Of a DNA stretch of 36,986 bases, positions 16,567 to 24,082 are shown in pieces; position 1 is the stretch's first letter, and each line of letters begins with the position of its first letter. The DNA comes from Elusimicrobiota bacterium. Its GTDB lineage: Bacteria > Elusimicrobiota > Elusimicrobia > UBA1565 > UBA9628. The notes beneath the pieces are model-generated. The model saw nothing but the letters and a program-made list of their open reading frames with translations. It was not told where the DNA came from and made no database searches. A program made the translations under genes and the position numbers. The stretch covers positions 1-36,986 of the forward strand of contig DAIDHI010000024.1 in NCBI GenBank assembly GCA_027452025.1, given 5' to 3'.

Positions 16567-17930
16567 AGCTCGGCCTGACGTGGGGGGAGCTGGCGCGCGC
16601 CGCCGGCGGGCGCTTGACCGCAGGCGCGGCCGGAGATCCGGTCGACGAGCTTTCCACCGACACCCGCCGTCTTCGCGAAGGGCAGGCCTTCTGGGCGCTC
16701 AAGGGCGCCCGCTTCGACGCCCACGACTTGCTCGACGCGGCTCTGGCCAAGAGGGCTTGCGGCTTCGTCGTCGAGCAGGGGCGGCTGGCCGGTCGCGGCC
16801 TGGCGCCGGGCCACGTCGTCGAGGTGACGAGCACCCTCAAGGCTCTCCAAGCGCTGGCTTCGACGCACCGGCGCCGCTTCGACATCCCCATGGCCGGCAT
16901 CACGGGCTCCAACGGCAAGACCACCACCAAGGAGATGCTCAAGTGCATCTGCCGCCGCCTGGGCCCGACGTGCGCCAGCCCCGGCAACTGGAACAACCAG
17001 ATCGGCGTGCCGTTGTCCGTGCTCGAGCTCCTGCCCGAACACCGCTACGGCGTCTTCGAGCTGGCCGACTCCCATCCCGGAGACATCGCCGAGGTCGCTC
17101 GCGTGGCGCAGCCCACCCTGGCCGTGCTCACCAATCTCGGGCCCGACCACCTCGAGTTCTACGGAAGCATGGAGGCCAATTTCAAGACGAAGTCGGAGCT
17201 CATCGAGGCCCTCGGGCCCGACGGACGGGCCGCCATCAACATCGACGACCCCTGGCTGGCGGGCCTGGAACCGCGCCTCGGCCCGCGAGCCGTCACGTTC
17301 GGCATGAGCCCGCGCGCGAGGGTCAGCTTTCCCGAGCCGGGAGAAATGATCATAGACCGTCACCGCGTCAAGGTGGCGCTGCGCGCCTTCGGGGCGCTGT
17401 CTCGCTATAACGCGGCGGCGGCGGCCGCCGCGGCGCTCGCGATGGGCATCGATGCGGGCACGATCCAACAGGGGCTCGAGGACTACCGGCCCTCCGCCAT
17501 GCGCCTGGAACTCATGCGCCACCCTTCGGGCTGCGAGATCGTTCTCGACGCCTACAACGCCAACCCCGCCTCGATGCGGGCTGCGCTCGAGGGCTTCCTG
17601 CAGGAATATGCCCAGCGGCGCAAGGTCGTCGCCCTGGGCGACATGAAGGAGCTCGGGGCCTCTTCGGCCCAATACCACCGGGAGCTCGGCCAGTGGCTTT
17701 CCACCTTGCCTCTCAAGGGCGCCTACCTCGCGGGCCCGGAGATGAAGCAGGCCGAGACCGCCCTGAGCGCCGCGCGACCTGCCTTCACCGTCCGCTACGC
17801 GGCCTCGCCCGACGACTGGGCCCGGGAGCTCCAGGGCGAGATGAAGGCGGGGACGGCCGTGTTCCTGAAGGCGTCGCGCGCCATGCGCTTCGAGACTTTG
17901 CTGGAGAACATCTCTTGTTCTACTACCTGA
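16563..17930 (+). CDS. murF: UDP-MurNAc-tripeptide D-Ala-D-Ala ligase MurF
   Basis: A 455-residue Mur ligase. The P-loop TGSNGKTTTK is at about 114-123; SPGNWNNQIGVPLS and TNLGPDHLEFYGS are typical MurF segments, as is YNANPASM near the C-terminal third. It adds D-Ala-D-Ala to complete the UDP-MurNAc-pentapeptide. ATGA overlap with murE; its 3' end overlaps mraY by 16 nt. Confidence 0.96.
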   Translation: MKLGLTWGELARAAGGRLTAGAAGDPVDELSTDTRRLREGQAFWALKGARFDAHDLLDAALAKRACGFVVEQGRLAGRGLAPGHVVEVTSTLKALQALASTHRRRFDIPMAGITGSNGKTTTKEMLKCICRRLGPTCASPGNWNNQIGVPLSVLELLPEHRYGVFELADSHPGDIAEVARVAQPTLAVLTNLGPDHLEFYGSMEANFKTKSELIEALGPDGRAAINIDDPWLAGLEPRLGPRAVTFGMSPRARVSFPEPGEMIIDRHRVKVALRAFGALSRYNAAAAAAAALAMGIDAGTIQQGLEDYRPSAMRLELMRHPSGCEIVLDAYNANPASMRAALEGFLQEYAQRRKVVALGDMKELGASSAQYHRELGQWLSTLPLKGAYLAGPEMKQAETALSAARPAFTVRYAASPDDWARELQGEMKAGTAVFLKASRAMRFETLLENISCSTT

Positions 17931-19000
17931 GCGGACTGCGGGATCTTTATCGCCCGCTCAACCTGCTCTCCTACATCACCTTCCGCGCCGGCGGCGCGGC
18001 GATCACCTCCCTGGCCCTGTCGCTGCTGCTCGGGCCCTGGGTCATCGGGCGGCTGCGCTATTACAAGATCGGCCAGGTCCAGAGGGCCGAAGGCCCCGCC
18101 TCGCACATGGGCAAGCACGGCACGCCGACGATGGGGGGCGCGCTGATCTTCTTCGCCCTGACGGCCTCGACGCTGTTGTGGATGCGCCTCGACAACCGCT
18201 TCATTTGGCTGCTGCTGGGCACCGTCTGCGCGCTCTTCGCCGTCGGTTTCTGGGACGACTACACCAAGCTCGCGCTCAAAAACCCCAAGGGCATACCGTC
18301 GCGCGCCAAGTTCGCCGTGCAGATCGCCGTGGCCTTGGGCGTGGTCTTCTATCTGGCGGCTTATCCGCCCAACGGCTCGTTCGACACGTCCCTCAACGTC
18401 CCTTACGGCAAGGAACTCTACTGGAACCTCGGGCGCGCCTATTACGTCCTGGCCGCCCTCATGATCGTGGGCTCCTCCAACGCCGTCAATCTCACCGACG
18501 GTCTCGACGGCCTGGCCTCCGGCAGCATCATCTTCTGCGCCATCGCCTACGGCGTCTTCGCCTACGTCGCTGGCAACGTCAAGTTCGCCTCCTACCTGCG
18601 CATCATCCACGTCGAGGGCGCCGGAGAGATCGCGGTCTTCCTCGCCGGGCTAGTCGGCGCGTGCCTCGGCTTTCTCTGGTTCAACGCCTTTCCGGCAGAG
18701 GTCTTCATGGGCGACACCGGCTCTCTTTTCCTCGGCGGCATCATCGCGGTCATCGCTCTCTGCGTCAAGCAGGAGCTGCTGCTGCCCGTCGTGGGCGGCG
18801 TCTTCGTCGTGGAGACCCTTTCGGTGATCATCCAGATGGGGTCTTACCGCCTGCGCAAGGGCAAGCGCATCTTTCGCATGGCGCCGCTGCACCACCATTT
18901 CGAGCTTTCCGGCGTGGCCGAGCCCAAGGTGACGGTGCGCTTCTGGATCGTCAGCATCGTGCTCATGCTCGCCGCGCTGTCGTCGCTCAAGATCCGCTAG
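17915..19000 (+). CDS. mraY: Phospho-MurNAc-pentapeptide transferase MraY
   Basis: A 361-residue integral membrane enzyme forming lipid I from UDP-MurNAc-pentapeptide and undecaprenyl phosphate. Signatures: LLSYITFRA near the N-terminus, GKHGTPTMGG (67-76), the catalytic-type aspartate pair in WDDYTKLALK (114-115), NLTDGLDGLA, and MAPLHHHFE near the C-terminus. The start is read as TTG at 17915, inside the murF 3' end: it gives the normal family length, has GGAG at 17903-17906, and no later ATG or GTG precedes the first conserved helix. Confidence 0.95.
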   Translation: MFYYLSGLRDLYRPLNLLSYITFRAGGAAITSLALSLLLGPWVIGRLRYYKIGQVQRAEGPASHMGKHGTPTMGGALIFFALTASTLLWMRLDNRFIWLLLGTVCALFAVGFWDDYTKLALKNPKGIPSRAKFAVQIAVALGVVFYLAAYPPNGSFDTSLNVPYGKELYWNLGRAYYVLAALMIVGSSNAVNLTDGLDGLASGSIIFCAIAYGVFAYVAGNVKFASYLRIIHVEGAGEIAVFLAGLVGACLGFLWFNAFPAEVFMGDTGSLFLGGIIAVIALCVKQELLLPVVGGVFVVETLSVIIQMGSYRLRKGKRIFRMAPLHHHFELSGVAEPKVTVRFWIVSIVLMLAALSSLKIR

Positions 19001-20371
19001 ATGGAATTCGATCCGAAGGCGTATCGCGGGAAAACCGCGGGCGTCCTGGGCCTGGGCAAGTCAGGCTTGGCCTGCGCCAGGCTCCTGGCCAAAAAAGGAT
19101 TCCGGGTCCTCGGCAGCGATCGCCGGCCCTCTCGCGAGCTCAAGGCCCTGCTGCCGCGCCTTCCCGCCAAGGTCAAATGGGAGGCCGCAGGCCACAGCGA
19201 GCGGCTGCTCAAGTGCGGCTTCATCGTCAAAAGCCCCGGCCTTGCGCCGTCTCTGCCGATCTTCGCGCGCCTGGCGGCGGCTTCGGTGCCGGTATTCTCG
19301 GAGCTCGAGGTCGCCCTCTCGTACTCGAAGGCGCGAGGCATCGCCGCGGTCACCGGCACCAACGGCAAGACGACGACGACCGCCCTCCTCGGCGAGATCC
19401 TGCGCCGGGGCCTGCCTCGCGGGCGGGCGCTGATCTGCGGCAACATCGGCACCCCGATCTCCGACGCGGCGCCCCTCGCCAAGACGAGCGACTGGCTGGT
19501 CGTCGAGGCCTCGAGCTATCAGCTCGAGGACAGCCAGTCCTTCCATCCCCGCGCGGCCGCCATCCTCAACCTGACGGCCGACCACCTCGATCACCACGGC
19601 AGCATGGAGCGCTACATCGCCGCCAAGGCGCGCATCTTCGCGCGCCAGACGGCCGGAGACGTCTGCGTCTTCAACGCGGACGACCCGCTGGTCCTCAAGC
19701 TCGCGCGCCAATGTCCGGCCCAGAGGCTTTTCTTCGGCCAAAAGGGCGCGCACGTCCACGCCTGGCGCGAGGCCGGAAAGATCCGGCTGAAGTTGCCGGG
19801 CAGCCGCAAGGAGACTCTCCTGCCCGCGCCCCGGCTCGTCGGCGAGCACAATCTGCAGAACGCCATGGCGGCGGCGCTGATGGCGGCCAGCGTCGGGATC
19901 AAGGCCCGCGACATCGCCGCGGCGCTCAAGGCCTTCGAGCCGGTCGAGCACCGCATCGAGGAGGCCGGGACCTTCCATGGCCTGCGCTGCATCAACGACT
20001 CGAAGGCCACCAATGTGGATTCGACGATGGTGGCGCTCAAGGCCCTGGGGGGGGCCCCTAACCGGATCCTCCTGATCCTGGGAGGGCTCCACAAAGGCAG
20101 CCCCTACACGCCCCTGCGCTCGTTCGTCGAGCGAGGGGTCAAGGGCATCCTGACGATCGGCTCGGCGGCGCGCAAGATCGAGGAGGATCTCGGGCAGATC
20201 AAGCCGGTGTTTCCGTGCGGGGACCTCAAGACCGCCGTGGAAACCGCGTTCAAGATCGGCTCCAAGGGCGACATCCTGCTGCTCTCCCCGGCCTGCGCTT
20301 CCTTCGACCAGTTCCAAGACTTCGAGGACCGGGGCCGTCAGTTCAAGCGCCTGGTGAAGGCCTGCCGATGA
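19001..20371 (+). CDS. murD: UDP-MurNAc-L-alanine D-glutamate ligase MurD
   Basis: A 456-residue Mur ligase that adds D-glutamate to UDP-MurNAc-L-Ala. The N-terminal Rossmann-like domain (GVLGLGKSGLACARLL) is followed by TGTNGKTTTTALL at about 118-130. VEASSYQLE and LNLTADHLDHHGSM are typical of MurD, and the C-terminal end has LSPACASFDQFQDFEDRG. It begins at the base after the mraY stop and overlaps ftsW by ATGA. Confidence 0.96.
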   Translation: MEFDPKAYRGKTAGVLGLGKSGLACARLLAKKGFRVLGSDRRPSRELKALLPRLPAKVKWEAAGHSERLLKCGFIVKSPGLAPSLPIFARLAAASVPVFSELEVALSYSKARGIAAVTGTNGKTTTTALLGEILRRGLPRGRALICGNIGTPISDAAPLAKTSDWLVVEASSYQLEDSQSFHPRAAAILNLTADHLDHHGSMERYIAAKARIFARQTAGDVCVFNADDPLVLKLARQCPAQRLFFGQKGAHVHAWREAGKIRLKLPGSRKETLLPAPRLVGEHNLQNAMAAALMAASVGIKARDIAAALKAFEPVEHRIEEAGTFHGLRCINDSKATNVDSTMVALKALGGAPNRILLILGGLHKGSPYTPLRSFVERGVKGILTIGSAARKIEEDLGQIKPVFPCGDLKTAVETAFKIGSKGDILLLSPACASFDQFQDFEDRGRQFKRLVKACR

Positions 20372-21474
20372 CCCGCCGCCGCAGCCCCCTCGACTTGACT
20401 TTGCTCGGCGTGACGCTGGCCCTCGTCGGCTGCGGACTGGTGATGGTCTATTCCGCCAGCGCCATCTGGGCCGAGCAGAACCTGGGACAGTCGCTCTATT
20501 TCATCAAGAGGCAGGCGCTCTGGGCCGCCATCGGCCTGGCCGCCATGGGTTATTTCAGCCGCTGGGACTACAATCGCTTCCGCGAGTGGATCGGCCCGAT
20601 CTTCCTGATGACCGTCGTGGGCCTGATCGCGGCGCTGATCGGCCACCCCGTCGCCGGTGTCCGCCGGTGGATTCGCCTGGGCCCGATCGGGATTCAGCCG
20701 GCGGAGTTCGCCAAGCTGACGTCCGTGCTGTTTCTGGCCTATTACCTCGATCGCAAGCGCAGCAAGACCGCCTCGCCGCTCTGGGGCCTGGCCGTGCCGA
20801 CGGGGGTCGTGGCCGTCCTGCTGCTCCTCATCGGAAAGGAGCCCGACCTAGGAACTCCCGTCCTCATGTTCGCCGTGGCGATGCTCCTGCTCTTTATCGG
20901 CGGCGCGCGCGTGCAATACGTTTTGGCCGCCATCGCCGCCTCCCTGCCCGTGGTGGCCTACGAGCTCATCAAATACCCTTACCGGCGCGCCCGCATGATG
21001 AGCTTCCTGACGCCCTTCGACCACGCGCGGGGGGCGGGTTATCAGCTCGCGCAGGCGATCCTCGCCGTGGGCTCCGGCGGCTGGTTCGGCAAGGGCCTGG
21101 GAGCGTCCCAGCTCAAGCTCATGTATCTGCCCGCGCCGCATACCGATTTCATCTTTCCCGTCATCTGCGAGGAGCTGGGCTTGCTCGGAGCGCTGGCGAT
21201 CCTCGGTCTTTTTTCGGCGATCCTCGTGCGCGGCGTGCGCATCGCGCGCTCGGCGCCTAACCTCTTCGGCACGCTCCTGGCGGCCGGCATCACCTTCACG
21301 ATCTGCCTGCAGGCCTTCTTCAACGTCGGCATGGCGATCGGCGTGCTCCCCACCAAAGGCATTCCGCTGCCGTTCATCTCGTTTGGGGGTTCGTCCCTGC
21401 TGGCCACGCTCGTCGGCGTAGGGATTCTCCTCAATATTTCCCGCCAAGGCGCGCGTCACGCCTCGCCCCGTTGA
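20368..21474 (+). CDS. ftsW: Septal peptidoglycan glycosyltransferase FtsW (SEDS family)
   Basis: A 368-residue polytopic SEDS protein with about ten helices. The N-terminal helix ends in VMVYSASA; GVRRWIRLGPIGIQPAEFAKL, quoted in part (WIRLGPIGIQPAEF), is the SEDS signature. The periplasmic loop PHTDFIFPVICEELG holds the conserved catalytic-type aspartate, and PFISFGGSSLL closes the family pattern. FtsW polymerises lipid II together with FtsI. The ATG is preferred because it overlaps the murD stop and gives the normal length. Confidence 0.95.
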   Translation: MTRRRSPLDLTLLGVTLALVGCGLVMVYSASAIWAEQNLGQSLYFIKRQALWAAIGLAAMGYFSRWDYNRFREWIGPIFLMTVVGLIAALIGHPVAGVRRWIRLGPIGIQPAEFAKLTSVLFLAYYLDRKRSKTASPLWGLAVPTGVVAVLLLLIGKEPDLGTPVLMFAVAMLLLFIGGARVQYVLAAIAASLPVVAYELIKYPYRRARMMSFLTPFDHARGAGYQLAQAILAVGSGGWFGKGLGASQLKLMYLPAPHTDFIFPVICEELGLLGALAILGLFSAILVRGVRIARSAPNLFGTLLAAGITFTICLQAFFNVGMAIGVLPTKGIPLPFISFGGSSLLATLVGVGILLNISRQGARHASPR

Positions 21475-21478
21475 GAGG

Positions 21479-22582
21479 ATGAGCGCCCGGAAAGTCGTCA
21501 TCGCCGCGGGCGGGACGGGAGGCCACTTCTACCCCGGCCTCGTGCTCGCCCAGACCCTGCGCGAACGCGGCTGGCAGCCCCTGATGCTCGTGCGCCGGGG
21601 GGACGCCGCCTTGCCGACTCTCGAGCGGGAGGCGATCGCCGCCTGCGAGGTCGACCTGGCGGGCCTGCCGCGCCGGCCGAGCCGCCAGCTCTTCACCTTC
21701 GCGGCCAAGCTCCTGGGTAGCCTCGCTCTGTTGCGCCGCGTGCTCAAGGATTTCCGGCCGGATGCCGTCGCGGGGATGGGCGGCTATCTCACGTTTCCGG
21801 CCGTGGCCGCCGCCGCCTGGGCCGGCGTGCCCCGGGTCCTCCACGAGTCCAACGCCGTCCTGGGCCTGGCCAACCGCGCCTGCGCCGCGCTCGGCGCCGA
21901 GCTTTACTGGGGCCTTCCGCCGTTCCACGGGGGAGGGACGGTCTGCGGCACGCCGATTCGCCCCGCGCTGTGGAAGGCGGCCTCGCGCGAGGACGCCGCG
22001 CGCGCTCTCGGGCTCGACGCCGGGCGGCCCACGGTGCTGGTCTTTGGCGGCAGCCAAGGCGCGCGGGGGATCAACCGGCAGGCCCCGGCCGCGCTGTCCT
22101 CCGTCGCCCGGGCGCTTGCCGGGGGGCTGCAGGTCATCCACCTGGCCGGCAGGGGCAGCGCCGCGGAGGTCGAGCCGCTCTACGCGGGCGCGCCGATCCG
22201 GGCCGTGGTCAAGGACTTTTGGGAGGCGATGGAGCTGGCTTACGCCGCCGCCGACGCCGTCGTCTGCCGCTCGGGCGCGAGCACCCTGGCCGAGCTCTGC
22301 GCCCAGCGGAAGCCTGCCGTCCTCGTGCCGTATCCGGCGGCCGCGGCCGGCCATCAGGAAGCCAACGCCCGCGTCCTCGAGCGCTGCGGCGCGGCGCAAG
22401 TCGTGCTCGAGCGGGACATTCCAGCGCGCCTGGCCGGGGTGTTGGCCGATCTGCTATCATCGGCCGGCGCCGCCGACCGGCGCAAGGATATGGCCCGCGC
22501 CTACGAACGCCTGGGGCTGCCGGCGCCGCAGGACTGCGCCCAGCGCCTGGCCGACGCCGTGGAGCGCGCCGCCCGAACGTGA
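21479..22582 (+). CDS. murG: UDP-GlcNAc: lipid I GlcNAc transferase MurG
   Basis: A 367-residue peripheral membrane GT-B glycosyltransferase forming lipid II. The N-terminal G-loop is AAGGTGGHFYPG (9-20), followed by GMGGYLTFP, HESNAVLGLANR, FGGSQGARGIN and the donor-site segment CRSGASTLAEL. It starts 4 nt after ftsW and overlaps surE by GTGA. In many dcw clusters murC follows; here it does not. Confidence 0.96.
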   Translation: MSARKVVIAAGGTGGHFYPGLVLAQTLRERGWQPLMLVRRGDAALPTLEREAIAACEVDLAGLPRRPSRQLFTFAAKLLGSLALLRRVLKDFRPDAVAGMGGYLTFPAVAAAAWAGVPRVLHESNAVLGLANRACAALGAELYWGLPPFHGGGTVCGTPIRPALWKAASREDAARALGLDAGRPTVLVFGGSQGARGINRQAPAALSSVARALAGGLQVIHLAGRGSAAEVEPLYAGAPIRAVVKDFWEAMELAYAAADAVVCRSGASTLAELCAQRKPAVLVPYPAAAAGHQEANARVLERCGAAQVVLERDIPARLAGVLADLLSSAGAADRRKDMARAYERLGLPAPQDCAQRLADAVERAART

Positions 22583-23337
22583 AGCCCCGGATTCTGGTCT
22601 GCAACGACGACGGCATCAACGGCCCGGGCCTGAGGCCTCTGGCCGACGCCATGCGCGCCCTCGGGCGCGTCACGGTCGTCGTCCCCGCCCAGGAGCGCTC
22701 GGCCGACAGCCACGCCCTGACCCTGCACAAGCCGATCCGCGTCCACCGGGTCTCGCCGGGCGTCTACACCATCAACGGCAAGCCGGCCGATTGCGCTCGT
22801 CTCGGCATCCTCGAGCTCTTAAAGGGCCGCGTCGACCTGGTGGTATCGGGCATCAACCTGGGCTTTAATCTCGGCGATGACACCGTTTACTCGGGGACCG
22901 TCGCGGCGGCCCGCGAGGCCGCCCTGCTCGACGCGCCGGCCATCGCCTTTTCCCAGGACCCCGAGGAGACGCGCTACGGCCCGGCGGCTCGCTTCGCCCG
23001 CTCCCTGGCTCGCCAAGTCCTGGCTCGAGGGCTGCCCCGCGGCATCTGCCTCAACGTCAATTTCCCGCGCCCGCTGGGGGTCCGGTTCAAAGGGGCGGCC
23101 GCGGCCCGCCTGGGCCGCCGGGTCTACAGCAAGGAGGTCACCCGCCGCTCCGACCCCCGGGGACGCGAGTATTTTTGGCTCGCCGGCAGCGACGTGACGA
23201 GCGTGCGCGACGCAGGAACCGACGTCGTCGCCGTGGCCAAGGGCTTGGTCTCCGTCACGCCCCTTCATGTCGACACCACGGACGCGACCGTCCTCGCCGA
23301 CCTGCGCAAATGGGACCTCTCCGGTGTCAGACGTTGA
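22579..23337 (+). CDS. surE: 5'/3'-nucleotidase SurE
   Basis: A 252-residue metal-dependent phosphatase. The N-terminus ILVCNDDGINGPGL contains the metal-binding DD pair (residues 10-11). QERSADSHALTL, VSGINLGFNLGDDTVYSGTVAAA and the late VSVTPLHVDTTD are family signatures. It hydrolyses nucleoside monophosphates and is commonly linked with stationary-phase survival. The GTG start overlaps the murG stop. Its last codons and stop lie inside the left arm of the 25-bp inverted repeat at 23323-23382. Confidence 0.95.
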   Translation: MKPRILVCNDDGINGPGLRPLADAMRALGRVTVVVPAQERSADSHALTLHKPIRVHRVSPGVYTINGKPADCARLGILELLKGRVDLVVSGINLGFNLGDDTVYSGTVAAAREAALLDAPAIAFSQDPEETRYGPAARFARSLARQVLARGLPRGICLNVNFPRPLGVRFKGAAAARLGRRVYSKEVTRRSDPRGREYFWLAGSDVTSVRDAGTDVVAVAKGLVSVTPLHVDTTDATVLADLRKWDLSGVRR

Positions 23338-23382
23338 CTTGTTGACTTGTTCAAATGAGTCAACAAGTCAACGTCTGACACC
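23323..23382. repeat. Perfect 25-bp inverted repeat with 10-nt loop, between surE and the Crp-like gene
   Basis: Left arm 23323-23347, loop 23348-23357, right arm 23358-23382; every base of the arms pairs. Each arm contains two copies of GTTGACTT or its complement. The left arm covers the last four sense codons and the stop of surE; the right arm provides the -35-like hexamer of the next gene. It lacks a T-tract, so it is not a standard intrinsic terminator. It could be a mobile REP/MITE-type element or an operator. Confidence 0.9.
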
Positions 23383-23403
23383 CGACGCGAAAAAAGATAG
23401 ACT
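23375..23403 (+). promoter_or_regulatory. Putative promoter of the Crp-like gene, within the inverted repeat
   Basis: CTGACA (23375-23380, in the right arm), 17-nt spacer, TAGACT (23398-23403). The GTG start is at 23411, 7 nt beyond the -10 box, so the message would be leaderless or nearly so. Confidence 0.5.
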
Positions 23404-23410
23404 AGGCCTC

Positions 23411-24082
23411 GTGCTCAAGGCCCTGCGCAACGTCCCGTTCCTGAAGCGCCTCGACGCCCGGGATCTCAACGAGATCGACAAGATTTCCCACATCCGCGAA
23501 TACGGCCCCGGAGAGGCCGTCTTCAATAAGGCCGCCCAGGCCGACCGGATGTTCATCGTGCTTTCCGGCCGCATCAAGATCTTCTCGCGCTCCAGCGGCA
23601 AGAAGCGCAAGACCTTTGCCTACCTTCGCGAGGGGGATTTCTTCGGCGAGATGGCCCTGCTTGAAGGCAAGCCTCGCTCGGCGGCCGCCGAGGCCGTCAG
23701 CTACTCGCGCTTGCTCATGATCAGCGGGCGAGACTTCAACCGTCTCCTCTCAGAGCGCCCGGCCTTGACCCTCTATCTCCTGCGCGAGGTCTCTCAGCGC
23801 CTGCGCCGCGCCAACGAGGAGATCGAAAACCTGCTGTTCCAAAACGTCCTCGGCCGCGTCGCCAAGACGCTCTGCGACCTGGCCCGCCGGGGCCGGCGCC
23901 AAGGCATCGGCGTTCTCCTGTCGGAGGCCTATACCCAGCAGGAGCTGGCCGATCTAGTCGGAACGACGCGCGAACCTCTGACGCGCGCCGTGTCTTCCTT
24001 GCGGCGCGCCCAGCTCGTCGACGTCCAAGACAATCGCTACCTCATCCCAAACCTGGAGAGACTCCGCGCCCTATGCCCGTGA
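23411..24082 (+). CDS. Crp/Fnr-family transcriptional regulator
   Basis: A 223-residue protein with an N-terminal cyclic-nucleotide-binding-like beta roll (about 10-120) containing the phosphate-binding-cassette-like stretch FFGEMALLEGKPRSAAAEA, where glutamate and arginine are kept. A connecting helix (120-145) and a C-terminal winged helix-turn-helix with YTQQELADLVGTTREPLTRAVSSLRR, quoted in part, follow (about 174-200). The absence of an N-terminal cysteine cluster argues against an Fe-S FNR sensor. The ligand is inferred to be a cyclic nucleotide; the regulon is unknown. The GTG start is chosen because the frame upstream runs through the inverted repeat and surE. It overlaps the putative aspS start. 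Confidence 0.9.
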   Translation: MLKALRNVPFLKRLDARDLNEIDKISHIREYGPGEAVFNKAAQADRMFIVLSGRIKIFSRSSGKKRKTFAYLREGDFFGEMALLEGKPRSAAAEAVSYSRLLMISGRDFNRLLSERPALTLYLLREVSQRLRRANEEIENLLFQNVLGRVAKTLCDLARRGRRQGIGVLLSEAYTQQELADLVGTTREPLTRAVSSLRRAQLVDVQDNRYLIPNLERLRALCP

